From positions 758,141 through 819,363 of the forward strand of contig NZ_GL877879.1 in assembly GCF_000194155.1 (NCBI RefSeq): 61,223 nt of DNA. The letters are read 5' to 3'. The DNA is from Saccharopolyspora spinosa NRRL 18395. GTDB lineage: Bacteria > Actinomycetota > Actinomycetes > Mycobacteriales > Pseudonocardiaceae. The notes below the pieces were generated by a model. The model did no database searches, was not told the origin of the DNA, and was given only the letters and a program-made list of their open reading frames with translations. The stretch's first letter is position 1; each line of letters begins with the position of its first letter. Shown piece by piece: positions 1 to 7,605 of this stretch. Both the position numbers and the translations under genes were made by a program.

Positions 1-402
1 GATCCCAGCACCGCCAGAACCCAGAACACCACCAACAGCAACCGAAATCAGGCCGTCCGCCCCACTAGATGCCCGCACCGCGACCCACCAGGGCGCCGAC
101 ACACCACAACCCAGCGACCGGGCGAGGACAACCACCCGGCACCCGCACCACAACACACCACCCACAAACAATCGTCCCCCGGTTACAGGGCGAGCCCTTG
201 AGCATGATTTTTGCTGTGGGCCCAACAATTGCCGGGTGCAGAAGTCCTCACAGTCGCCGAGCAAGCAGGCCCGTGAGAACAGAACCGGAGCTTCTGAGCG
301 AGATCTCCAGGCTCTGCGGGAACACCGGTCGCGGGCCGCGGAAATGCTCGATCCCGGCGAGCGGCAGGTTGATGTGGCCGTGGCCTCGAGCGTCTCCCAG
401 CA
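1..402. other. No intact gene seen; decayed flank of an IS630 relic
   Basis: I see no reading frame here that looks like a real gene. The bases near 60-180 are C- and A-rich and of low complexity. The part from about 200 onwards may be the eroded 5' half of the IS630-type transposase whose recognisable 3' half starts at 403. I could not read convincing transposase N-terminal motifs in any frame. Confidence 0.4.
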
Positions 403-927
403 ATGACGACTACCTGCGCGTCGCATGGCCGGACCCCGGTGCTGCTGCACCAACTCTCCCCGACTCTCATCGCGATGTCGGCTGCACCGGCTTACCGGCC
501 AAACGGCACCCAGGCCACGCAGTTGCTCCAACCCAAACACAGTAGCGACAACACCGAATCGCTGATCAAGTCCGTCCCCGACCAGCACGACCAACTCGAC
601 GGAGATCCGGTCACGCCGATTTGGGGCGGGCTGTCCACCCATCAGCCCAAGGCCATCAAAGCCTGGATGACCACCAGACGGCATTGGGCTGTCGCGGCAC
701 GACTTCCCGCATACGCACCCGAGCCCAGCCCGGTCGAACCCGCCTCGGACAACGTCAAAGCAACCCAACCGGCCAACTTCTGCCCCAACGCCATCGACCA
801 GCCCGACACCTCCACGGAGACCGGCTTGGAAAGCATCAGCAACAGCTACCAACTGTGCTTCCCTTTCCTTGACCGCACCGGACTCCCCCAATTAACCAAG
901 ACCACGCAAACAATGAAAGATTGTTAA
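403..927 (+). pseudogene. IS630-family transposase relic (C-terminal DDE half)
   Basis: The frame matches the second half of actinobacterial IS630-type DDE transposases. Recognisable pieces are HGRTPVL, the AYRP segment, the TESLI segment, WGGLSTH where the family has WDGLSAH, AWMTTRRHW, RLPAYAPEPSPVE where the family has RLPAYAPELNPVE, and a final GLESI segment. The second catalytic Asp (WDG) has become Gly, while the last catalytic Glu (PVE) survives. The N-terminal half, with the helix-turn-helix and first Asp, is not readable. The element is therefore dead. No clear terminal inverted repeats are visible, so its ends are not defined. It is one of several unrelated insertion-sequence relics packed into the first 3.6 kb. 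Confidence 0.75.
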
Positions 928-1011
928 CACACGTATCATTCATGTAATGGCTCCCGGACACCGCACAGCAAGAACACACCGCCGCTTGCCAACCAGGCAG
1001 CATCGCGCGTA

Positions 1012-1329
1012 TCACTCGTCACCCAACGTCACCTTGCTGGCGTGGAACAGCCCTGTGCCGTGGCCGTGAAACACGACGACCCCACCGCGGTACCGCAGAT
1101 CGCCGAAGACAGTCTTGACCGATGCCCGCGTCAGGCAGATCTCGGATGCGTAACTGCGCTCGCCGGGACTGCCAGCGAACAGCCTCGTGATGACCCGATC
1201 ATCCACCGCGCCATCGAGAACCCGTTCCACGTTGGACAAGCAACCTTCCAGATGTTTACGCAGCCAACAGACCTGCAACGAGGTGAAAACCGCGTTGATC
1301 CGGTCATTCTTCCCATCCAAGCTGGTCAT
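1012..1329 (-). CDS. Small hypothetical protein of 105 residues
   Basis: I do not recognise this protein. The frame starts at an ATG at 1329 (MTSLDGKND) and ends in GHGTGLFHASKVTLGDE. It is preceded by a G-rich stretch (GGGGTGGGCAG) that makes only a poor ribosome site. The same frame stays open upstream to 1482, but that extension is Cys- and Arg-rich and unlike a normal N-terminus. Composition is mixed with no membrane segment or signal peptide. It lies between transposase relics and may be a gene remnant rather than an active gene. The opposite strand also has an open frame here, which lowers confidence. Confidence 0.3.
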   Translation of the reverse strand: MTSLDGKNDRINAVFTSLQVCWLRKHLEGCLSNVERVLDGAVDDRVITRLFAGSPGERSYASEICLTRASVKTVFGDLRYRGGVVVFHGHGTGLFHASKVTLGDE

Positions 1330-1778
1330 CTGCCCACCCCGCTGTCCGACCGAGGCAATAATTCCAGCATGACGGCGCAACAAGAGGCGCGAACACGAAC
1401 AAGGGCCACGACTGCCCGAAAACCGACGGCCATTGCCCCAAAGTGCGTGACGACAGACGCATTTCTCGACACACTCAAACACAGCATCCTAACCCGAAAC
1501 AGATCAACAACCGCCTCACGGCTGCCCGAAAACCCCACGGGCATTGCCCGGTAGTCCCTCCAACCGGTCATCTCGTGTCATTCTTGGGAGAGCAGCAGGA
1601 GCGGGCAGGTTCCGGCAAACTATGGTCGCACAGGGGGAGAACCGGGCACGGCCGGTTCTTAATACAACAACGACATGTTGTGATGTTGATGTCTTTTGTG
1701 GTGATTGTCAGGCCACTAGATGATTGATTCTGTGAATTTGATGTTAATGGCCGTAAGGGATGAATGATCGTTTGCTGA
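1330..1778. other. 449 bases without a convincing gene
   Basis: This stretch has no gene I can support. It holds an imperfect 27-28-base direct repeat (listed separately) and an AT-richer patch around 1660-1770 that ends at the IS982-type relic. The local drop in GC is unlike the rest of the window and fits mobile-element border DNA. Confidence 0.4.
1412..1549. repeat. Imperfect direct repeat, two copies 110 bases apart
   Basis: The copies are at 1412-1438 and 1522-1549. Both begin CTGCCCGAAAACC and end CATTGCCC, with a few mismatches and a one-base length difference between. Only two copies exist, so this is not a CRISPR array. Its role is unknown; it may be a duplicated end of a lost element. 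Confidence 0.5.
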
Positions 1779-1984
1779 TCAGCCGGTGGTCCAGTTGTGC
1801 CAGATGGCGGCGGCCAGGACCAGCAGGCGTTGCGCAATGCGGGTAAACACCCCGGCGGGGTACGACCGCCGTGCCCTTCCAGACCGAGTTGCCCTTTCAG
1901 GGTCTGGTTGACCGATTCGATCCATTGGCTCACGCCGCCGAGGTTGCCGTTGCGGTAGATCTCGCGTGATCCCCTTATGGCCAA
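1779..1984 (-). pseudogene. IS982-family transposase relic (C-terminal fragment)
   Basis: Read on the minus strand, the fragment carries the end of an IS982-type transposase. The QWIESVNQTLKGQL segment is followed by HGGRTP and then, after a frame change near 1863, GVFTRIAQRLLVLAAAIWHN. These match the conserved IESVN-TLKGQLDLE-HGGRT and QRLLALAAAIWHN blocks of the family. The catalytic core is missing and the reading frame is shifted, so it cannot be functional. It directly abuts the GMC oxidoreductase relic on its right, which suggests the element inserted into or beside that gene and both then decayed. Confidence 0.75.
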
Positions 1985-2040
1985 CGCTCAACACACCCCG
2001 GAGCAGCACCCGCACCTGTTCCCTGTACCAGAAGCTCCGC

Positions 2041-2640
2041 GGCGAGCGGCTTCCGCCCCGGGCTGAGCCCGGACTCGCTGGTCTATCTCGACGACGCAGA
2101 TGAGATCGACACCGATGTCCTGGTGATCGGTTCCGGGAAGGGCTGCGGCTGCGGGACATCCGCCTACGGACTGCGCGCCCCCCGGGGGCGCACCGGCGCC
2201 CCGTTTTCTCCTGGTAAGTGCTACTGGGTCGGCGGGCAACACCCGCTTCTACGGTGCGTCCATACCTCGTTTCCGCGCGAGCGACTTCACCGAGGTCGAG
2301 CACATGGGCGGCCGGTCGAAGGCGTGGCCATTGTCCTACGAGGACCTCGAGCCGTTCTACGGTGAGGCCCGAGCGCTATTCGACGTGCACGGGCAGACCG
2401 CCCTGCCTGATCACCTCCGACGACGGCCGGACCATCGTCGCCGGCGAGGCCCGTCATCAGGGCCGGGTAGTGCGGATCAGCGTCCGCCGGTTCGTGCTTG
2501 CCGCTGGTGAACTTGGCCGCGCTGCTGCTGCGCTCCGCGACCCGGCAGCACCCGCGTGGTCTAGGCAACTCCTCGGACCAACTCGGCTGCAACTACATAG
2601 TCCACAACAGCACGTTCTTCCTCGGCACAGCGAAACGGGG
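2041..2640 (+). pseudogene. GMC-family flavin oxidoreductase relic, multiply frameshifted
   Basis: Pieces of a GMC (glucose-methanol-choline) oxidoreductase can be read across three frames. First comes DEIDTDVLVIGSGKG, the FAD dinucleotide-binding strand. Next are WVGG, NTRFYGASIPRFRASDF and KAWPLSYEDLEPFYGEA. Last are VLAAGELG, LLLRSATRQHPRGLGNSSDQLG and NYIVHNSTFF. Shifts occur near 2235 (one extra G in GGCGGGCAAC), and a large internal stretch between about 2395 and 2440 is gone. Only about 200 of the usual 500 or more residues remain, and the C-terminal catalytic domain is absent. It is a dead gene, bordered by an IS982-type relic on the left and by the terminator of a small secreted-protein gene on the right. 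Confidence 0.7.
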
Positions 2641-2665
2641 GTGCGTCCACAACGGACGCACCCCC
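2637..2665 (-). terminator. Strong hairpin terminator of the small secreted-protein gene
   Basis: GGGGGTGCGTCC at 2637-2648 and GGACGCACCCCC at 2654-2665 form a perfect 12-bp stem with a 5-base loop. It begins 17 bases past the inferred true stop (2682-2684) of the minus-strand gene. Read in the minus direction it is followed by a short GTTTC run, not a long U-tract, as is common for high-GC terminators. Its position supports the frame-corrected gene end. Confidence 0.75.
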
Positions 2666-2681
2666 GCACCACCACACCGGA

Positions 2682-2925
2682 TCAGTACCGCGGCTGCACC
2701 CACAGTTGGTACCGGCCGTGGTTGTACAGGTTCTTTCAAGCAATACCAGCCGACCCAGCGGTGCTGCCTCATGCCCACGTTGCCCGCATAGGCGCAGGAC
2801 GAACTCGACGTGTAGACCCCGCCCGGGACGAACGTGGCGGCGGACGCCACACCCTGGGTGGCGGCGAGCCCACCGGCAAACCCCAGCGTGAGAAGGGTGG
2901 CCGCAGCCAGCTTTCGCATCCTCAT
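2682..2925 (-). CDS. Small secreted protein, 80 residues after correcting one base
   Basis: The start is the ATG at 2925, with GGAG about seven bases upstream. Residues 1-29 form a classic signal peptide: MRMRK, a hydrophobic core, then VASA followed by Ala, a signal peptidase I site. The mature part has two Cys (44 and 62) that could form one disulfide. As sequenced, the frame runs past the terminator. Removing one A from the AAA at 2734-2736 (T on the plus strand) restores KNLYNHGRYQLWVQPRY and a TGA at 2682, 17 bases before the hairpin terminator. That ending looks natural for small secreted actinobacterial proteins, with aromatic residues near the C-terminus. The extra base is either a sequence error or a true frameshift. 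Function is unknown; it is likely exported to the medium or wall. Confidence 0.6.
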
Positions 2926-2996
2926 GATGGCACTCCAATCGCAAAGAGACAGAGGTGACGCCGGAAAAGGTGAGATTCGACGCACTGCTGGTAAAC

Positions 2997-3295
2997 CTAA
3001 GCAGCGACATCAGTCGTGACCAGATTGTCCGAGGTGCTAGGGCATGCGCGACCGCTGAACGTTGCCTCAAGGTGCAAGCTGACATCTTGGATGTGAGCAG
3101 GCCATTTCAGCCCGCAACCGATGACCGACAGGTACGGCTCGTCACCGCCGAGGCGCCACAGCACGTCGAAGGCCAGGTGCCAGCGGTGCGGGTCGAAAGT
3201 CTCCAGCCCCAATCCCCTGATCACAGCACGATGCGCCCCCAGCGTGATCCAGAGGCACAGATCGGGGACGATTGAATGCGCTCCCGCTATTACGG
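2997..3295 (-). pseudogene. Unidentified coding remnant
   Basis: I do not recognise the family. The minus-strand frame has natural-looking protein sequence (LGAHRAVIRGLGLETFDPHRWHLAFDVLW is part of it) running to a stop at 2997-2999. Upstream of about 3295 the same frame becomes Arg- and Gly-rich and overlaps a transposase fragment on the other strand. It is probably the 3' end of a gene truncated by that element. No motif assigns a function. Confidence 0.3.
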
Positions 3296-3510
3296 CGAAG
3301 CCGGCCTGGCCGGATCGGGCGCTGCCGGCCGCGCTCCCCCGGCTCCTACCCCCAGCGACTCCACGGCCACCGGATTGTCTCGACACGCACCTCGCTCGCC
3401 TGGCATCGACGCCTGGTCAGGCCGAAGTGGACCCGGCGACCCCCACCGGTATCCGGGGAGCTTCGCGACCTGATCACCCGGCCCCGCACCGACAACTCCC
3501 GCTGAGGGAT
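3280..3510 (+). pseudogene. Integrase-core transposase relic (N-terminal part)
   Basis: Two plus-strand frames hold pieces of the N-terminal region of an integrase-core transposase of the IS3/IS481 type common in actinomycetes. One has KPAWPDRALPAALPRLLP, matching the family's RPSWADRAVLAALARLLP block. The other has HRIVSTRTSLAWHRRLVRPKW followed by PPVSGELRDLI, matching HRLVTPGTLLAWHRRLVRRKW and the helix after it. The frame shifts between them, and the catalytic core is absent. It is a fragment only. It is not the mate of the similar relic at 12404-12876, which has its own version of the same N-terminal block. Confidence 0.65.
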
Positions 3511-3709
3511 GCGACGCGTACAGCCTGACGGCCCGACTAAACCCCAGCCCACAACCAGCGAACCCGGTCAGACGCACCACGAGGCCCTACGCCTTCGCCA
3601 ACAGGTTCAAGTGCGAGTACGTCGTCTCCGCAGGCCAGTAACGGCGGGCAACGCCGCAGCGACCGCTACCTCATCTCCGAATGCGCGCCCGCGAGCCATG
3701 CCGAAACGT

Positions 3710-4615
3710 TTAGCTGTGAGTCTCCAGCACGCGGCGCAGCCAGTCGATGCGGGCGGCTCGTGCCCGCCGCGACAGCGCCGCGTCGGGCACGAGCTGGTCG
3801 AATCCGTGGCACCCGCCGGGCCAGACGTGCAGTTCTGCGTCTCCGCCAGCGCGCCACAGCCGCAGGGCGTAGTCGATGGCCTCGTCGCGGAACAGGTCGG
3901 CCGAGCCGATGTCGACGTAGGTAGGTGGCAACCTGGCGAGGTCGGTGGCACGTGCCGGTGCGGCGTACGGTGAGACGTCGGGACCGCCCCGCGCATCGCC
4001 GAGCAGGGCTTCCCAGCCGGTGATCGTCGACGCGCGCACCCACGTGTTCCCGTCGAGGTACTCGTGGCTGGACGGGGTGTCGCACCGGTCGTCGAGCATC
4101 GGGCACATCAGCAGCTGGCCGCGGATCGGCGGACCGCCGAGGTCGCGGGCCATCAGCGTCACCGCAGCCGCCAGCCCGCCGCCCGCCGATGTACCCGCAA
4201 CGACAGGCGGGCCGAAGCCGTTGCGGGACATCCACTCCAGCACCCGGAAGCAGTCCTGCGACGGCGCCGGGTGCGGGTGCTCGGGTGCGAGCCGGTACTC
4301 CGGCGACACCAGCACGACACCCAGCTCCGACACCCACTCGGCCAGCACGTGCAGGTCGGTGCGCCGGGTGCCCGCGACCATCCCGCCGCCGTGCAGGTGC
4401 AGCACCGGAAGACGTGGCACACCCGCTGGGCGCAGCACAAGCACGGGCACGCCATCGGCATCGGCATCGGCGAACGTCACGGTGCCACCGCGCGTCAGCT
4501 CGGCATCGGTGACGACGCGTCCTCCCGCCCGGACCGCGTCGATTCCCGCTGGCGTCACCGGTGGTCTGGCGAGGTCTACCAGCGCGGCGATCTCCGGGTC
4601 GATCGCGGGACTCAC
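3710..4615 (-). CDS. HSL-type alpha/beta-hydrolase (esterase), 301 residues
   Basis: This is a hormone-sensitive-lipase-type esterase of the alpha/beta-hydrolase fold, probably cytoplasmic, that hydrolyses carboxylic esters. It has the oxyanion-hole HGGG motif at residues 75-78. The nucleophile elbow is GTSAG with Ser143. The likely acid is Asp240 (SADLFRDEA) and the base His270 (CHGF). The length is normal for the family and no signal peptide is seen. It is the last gene of the sugar operon. Its GTG start at 4615 overlaps the stop of the upstream permease (GTGA), indicating translational coupling. In this setting it may remove ester decorations such as acetyl or feruloyl groups from an imported sugar; that substrate is inferred from context only. 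Confidence 0.88.
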   Translation of the reverse strand: MSPAIDPEIAALVDLARPPVTPAGIDAVRAGGRVVTDAELTRGGTVTFADADADGVPVLVLRPAGVPRLPVLHLHGGGMVAGTRRTDLHVLAEWVSELGVVLVSPEYRLAPEHPHPAPSQDCFRVLEWMSRNGFGPPVVAGTSAGGGLAAAVTLMARDLGGPPIRGQLLMCPMLDDRCDTPSSHEYLDGNTWVRASTITGWEALLGDARGGPDVSPYAAPARATDLARLPPTYVDIGSADLFRDEAIDYALRLWRAGGDAELHVWPGGCHGFDQLVPDAALSRRARAARIDWLRRVLETHS

Positions 4616-5436
4616 CCCTTAACCCCGGTGTGCGCGAGTCCCTCGATGAACTGCCGCTGCGCCAGCACGAACACGACGAGAATCGGCACTGCGGTCATGG
4701 TCGCGGCGGCGAGCTGCACGTTCCACATCGGGCCGCCGTAGTTGTCGACGAACTGCGTGAGCGCTTGCGGCAACGTGTACATGTCCGGTGTGGACAGATA
4801 GACGATCGGCTCCAGGTAGAGGTTCCACGAGTGCAGGAACGTGAAGATCGCGACGGCGCCCAGCGCGGGCCGGGACAGCGGCAGGGCCACCCGGTAGAAG
4901 ATGCCCGCTCGTCCGAGGCCGTCCATCCGCGCGGCCTCCTCCAGCTCCGACGGCAGGGCGATGAAGAACTGGCGCATGATGAAGATCGCCAGCACACAGG
5001 GCGCCCCGAAGATCGGCACGATGATTAGCGGCCAGTGCGTGTTGGTCAGGCCGAGCGACTGGAACATCTTGAACAGCGGCACGATGGTGACCTCGCTCGG
5101 GATGAGCAGGCCGATCAGGACGACCACGAACAGCACGTTCTGGCCCGGGAACCGGATACGCGCGAACGCGTATCCGGCCATCGCCGCCACCGCCATTGTG
5201 CCTGTCGTGACGATCACCGCGATGTAGAGGCTGTTCCAGTACTGCTGCGCGAACGGCTGCATCTCGAACACCTGCCGGTAGGTGGAGAACGTCCACTCCG
5301 ACGGCAGCGGCGAGGTGGAGAAGATCTCGCTGATGGGCTTCATCGACGAGGTGATCATCCACCAGGTTGGGAACACGAAAGGCACGCACAGCAGGCACAG
5401 CAGCCCGTATAGCGTGATCTTGACCCTAAGCCTCAT
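4612..5436 (-). CDS. Carbohydrate ABC transporter permease, MalG type
   Basis: This is one of two membrane permeases of a CUT1-family sugar importer. The 274-residue protein has about six hydrophobic segments, beginning ITLYGLLCLLCVPFVFP. The cytoplasmic EAA loop reads EEAARMDGLGRAGIFYRVAL and then PLSRP; this contacts the transport ATPase. The ATG start at 5436 lies 11 bases inside the preceding permease gene, and its stop overlaps the start of the esterase gene. Both overlaps fit one polycistronic mRNA. No ATPase gene is in the operon, so the permease pair probably uses a shared MsiK-like ATPase encoded elsewhere, as many actinomycete sugar transporters do. The sugar is unknown. Confidence 0.93.
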   Translation of the reverse strand: MRLRVKITLYGLLCLLCVPFVFPTWWMITSSMKPISEIFSTSPLPSEWTFSTYRQVFEMQPFAQQYWNSLYIAVIVTTGTMAVAAMAGYAFARIRFPGQNVLFVVVLIGLLIPSEVTIVPLFKMFQSLGLTNTHWPLIIVPIFGAPCVLAIFIMRQFFIALPSELEEAARMDGLGRAGIFYRVALPLSRPALGAVAIFTFLHSWNLYLEPIVYLSTPDMYTLPQALTQFVDNYGGPMWNVQLAAATMTAVPILVVFVLAQRQFIEGLAHTGVKG

Positions 5437-6358
5437 GCAGCACCCACTTCCGGCGCATCTGCCACTGCAGCAGGGTGAGTGCGGCGACGATGACGAACAG
5501 CAGTACCGAGATCGTCGCGCCGTAGCCGAAGTGGTGGAACTGGAACGCCTGCTGGTACAGGTAGTAGATCAGTACGGTCGTGGACGTGCCCGGACCGCCC
5601 TGCGTGAGCACCGCGATCTGCGCGAACACCTGCAGCGAGCCGACGATGGTGATGATCGACGTGAGCAGGATCGTCGGGCTGATCAACGGCAAGGTGATGC
5701 GGCGGAACCGGGTCCAGGCACCCGCCCCGTCGATCTTCGCCGCCTCGTACAACGGCTGCGGCACGCCTTGCAGCGCCGCGAGGAACAGCACCATGTTCAG
5801 GCCGACGTTCTTGAGCACCTGCACGACGATCACCGAGACCATCGCGGTCGACTCACCGCGCAGCCAGTTCGGCCCGTCGGCACCGAAGAACCCGAGCAGT
5901 CCGTTGACGCTGCCCTCCGGCTGCAGTATCAGCTGCCACACCAGCGTCCACGCCACCAGCGACACGAGGACGGGAGAGAAGAACAACGTGCGGAAGACCG
6001 TGGTGCCGCTCAGCTTCTGGTTGAGCAGCACGGCCAGCAGCAGCGCTAGTGACAGGTTGAGCACGACCAGGCCGGCGGCGAACCAAGTGGTCGCCACCAG
6101 CGAGTCGCGCAGCTTCTCGTCGGCGAGCAGCTGTTGGTAGTTCTGCGCGCCGACGAACTCGAACGTGCCGGCGAGCACGTTCCACTCGTTGAGGCTGTAC
6201 CAGCCGACCAAGGCCAGCGGCACCAGCACGAACGCGATGCTGCCGAGCAGCGCGGGCGCGACGAACAGGTAACCAACCAGATTGTCGCGCCTGCGCTGCG
6301 TCCAGTACGACGTCCCCTTGCGGGCTACGGCCCGCGTGGAGTGTGCGACCGCCGTCAC
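5426..6358 (-). CDS. Carbohydrate ABC transporter permease, MalF type
   Basis: This is the second inner-membrane permease of the CUT1 importer, 310 residues from the chosen start. The EAA loop is YEAAKIDGAGAWTRFRRITL followed by PLISP, and there are six predicted membrane segments, the first at VGYLFVAPALLGSIAFVLVP. I chose the GTG at 6358 because it overlaps the stop of the binding-protein gene (GTGA). A longer frame to 6433 would bury the start inside that gene and add a charged, unlikely leader. It is co-translated with the binding protein upstream and the MalG-type permease downstream. Confidence 0.92.
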   Translation of the reverse strand: MTAVAHSTRAVARKGTSYWTQRRRDNLVGYLFVAPALLGSIAFVLVPLALVGWYSLNEWNVLAGTFEFVGAQNYQQLLADEKLRDSLVATTWFAAGLVVLNLSLALLLAVLLNQKLSGTTVFRTLFFSPVLVSLVAWTLVWQLILQPEGSVNGLLGFFGADGPNWLRGESTAMVSVIVVQVLKNVGLNMVLFLAALQGVPQPLYEAAKIDGAGAWTRFRRITLPLISPTILLTSIITIVGSLQVFAQIAVLTQGGPGTSTTVLIYYLYQQAFQFHHFGYGATISVLLFVIVAALTLLQWQMRRKWVLHEA

Positions 6359-7590
6359 TTGTTCTCCAGCAGCGGTTTGATCTTGGTGCACACGTCGTTC
6401 AGCACGTTCTGCACGTTCGCGTCCGGCTTCCACAACGGGTCGAGCGCGGCGCGGATCGTCTGGTTCAGCTCCTCCTGACCCTTGTGGCTCGGCTTCACGA
6501 CGCCCTTGTTGATGCCGTCGACGACGACGGACTGCAGTTGCTCGGCCTTGATCAACGGGTTGCTCTTGGCGAGCGTCTCCGCGTTGAGCAGCGACGACCG
6601 CGCCGGGGGGAAGAACTGCGCGAGCTTGGCGGAGTTGGTCTGGTTGGTGAGGAAGGCGAGGAAGTCCGTCGCGGCGTCGACGTTGTGCGACTGCTTCAGC
6701 ACACCGATCCCGGCCTGCCCGATCACCGCGTAGTCACCCTTCGGACCGGCCGGCAGCGGCAGCAGCGTCCAGCCGAACTTCGCGTCCTTCAACGCACTGG
6801 ACCGGGAGATCTGGCCGATCGCCATCGCCGCGTCGCCGGCGAAGAAGTCCACCGTCGTGCCGGGGCCCGGAATCGCCTTGTCGGTGAAGATGGCCTTGTG
6901 CAAGAAGGACATCGCGTCGTTCATCTCGCTGCTGGAGAACCCGCACGAGCGACCGTCCGCGCTCCACGCATCAGCTCCCCAGCCGCGCCAGATAGAGGAC
7001 AGCACTGCCCAGTTCTGGTACTTGAAGTCCGGCAGTACCAGGCCGCCCTTGCCGGAGGCGGCCGCCGACGCAGAGGCAGCCGCGATCGCCTGGTCCCAGG
7101 TCCAGTCCGCCGAGGCGCCCTTCACCAGGTCGGTGTTGACGAACAAGCCGAACGGCGAGGTGGAGAACGGGTAGGCGTACAGTTCGCCGTCCTTCTCCCA
7201 CAGCTTCGTCGCGGACGGCACGAGCTCGTCGGCCTTCTCGATCTTGCCGCGCACCGGGGCGAGCGCACCGGACGCCACGAAGTCCGGTGCCGACTCCTCC
7301 AGGATCCAGGCCAGGTCCGGCGCGTTACCGCCGGCGATCTGGGTGGTGAGCGTGGTGGTGTAGCCGTCGGCGGGCACCGAGTCGAACTTGATCTCGGCGA
7401 TGTCCGGGTGCGAGGCCTTGTACTCGGCGGCGATGTCGTTGAGCAGCTTGAGATGCGCCGCGTTGGCAGTCCACACGGTCATGCGCAGCGACTTCGGTCC
7501 GGACTGTGCGGTTGATCCACCACCGCAGCCGGTGAGGGCGAACAGCCCTGCGACGATGAGTGCCGTGAGTCGTCGTGACAGCTTTGTCAT
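6355..7590 (-). CDS. Extracellular sugar-binding lipoprotein of an ABC importer
   Basis: This is the solute-binding protein (family 1) that captures the sugar outside the cell and delivers it to the permease pair. Residues 1-22 are a lipoprotein signal with the lipobox LTGC, so Cys22 would be lipidated. The mature 389-residue part starts with a Gly/Ser linker and then SLRMTVWTANAAHLKLLNDI, typical of the first beta-strand and helix. Trp-rich loops such as WSADGRSCGFSS probably line the sugar site. The ATG at 7590 has a good ribosome site (AGGGAGA, seven bases before). It sits 15 bases after the oxidoreductase gene and overlaps the next permease start. The ligand cannot be told from sequence; the neighbouring lyase-like exoenzyme and oxidoreductase suggest an oligosaccharide, possibly uronic. 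Confidence 0.92.
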   Translation of the reverse strand: MTKLSRRLTALIVAGLFALTGCGGGSTAQSGPKSLRMTVWTANAAHLKLLNDIAAEYKASHPDIAEIKFDSVPADGYTTTLTTQIAGGNAPDLAWILEESAPDFVASGALAPVRGKIEKADELVPSATKLWEKDGELYAYPFSTSPFGLFVNTDLVKGASADWTWDQAIAAASASAAASGKGGLVLPDFKYQNWAVLSSIWRGWGADAWSADGRSCGFSSSEMNDAMSFLHKAIFTDKAIPGPGTTVDFFAGDAAMAIGQISRSSALKDAKFGWTLLPLPAGPKGDYAVIGQAGIGVLKQSHNVDAATDFLAFLTNQTNSAKLAQFFPPARSSLLNAETLAKSNPLIKAEQLQSVVVDGINKGVVKPSHKGQEELNQTIRAALDPLWKPDANVQNVLNDVCTKIKPLLENK

Positions 7591-7605
7591 TTTCGTCTCC
7601 CTGCG

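Noticed and set aside
1412..1549. Direct repeats considered as a CRISPR array
   Set aside because: There are only two imperfect copies, the spacing is 110 bases, and no cas genes are near.
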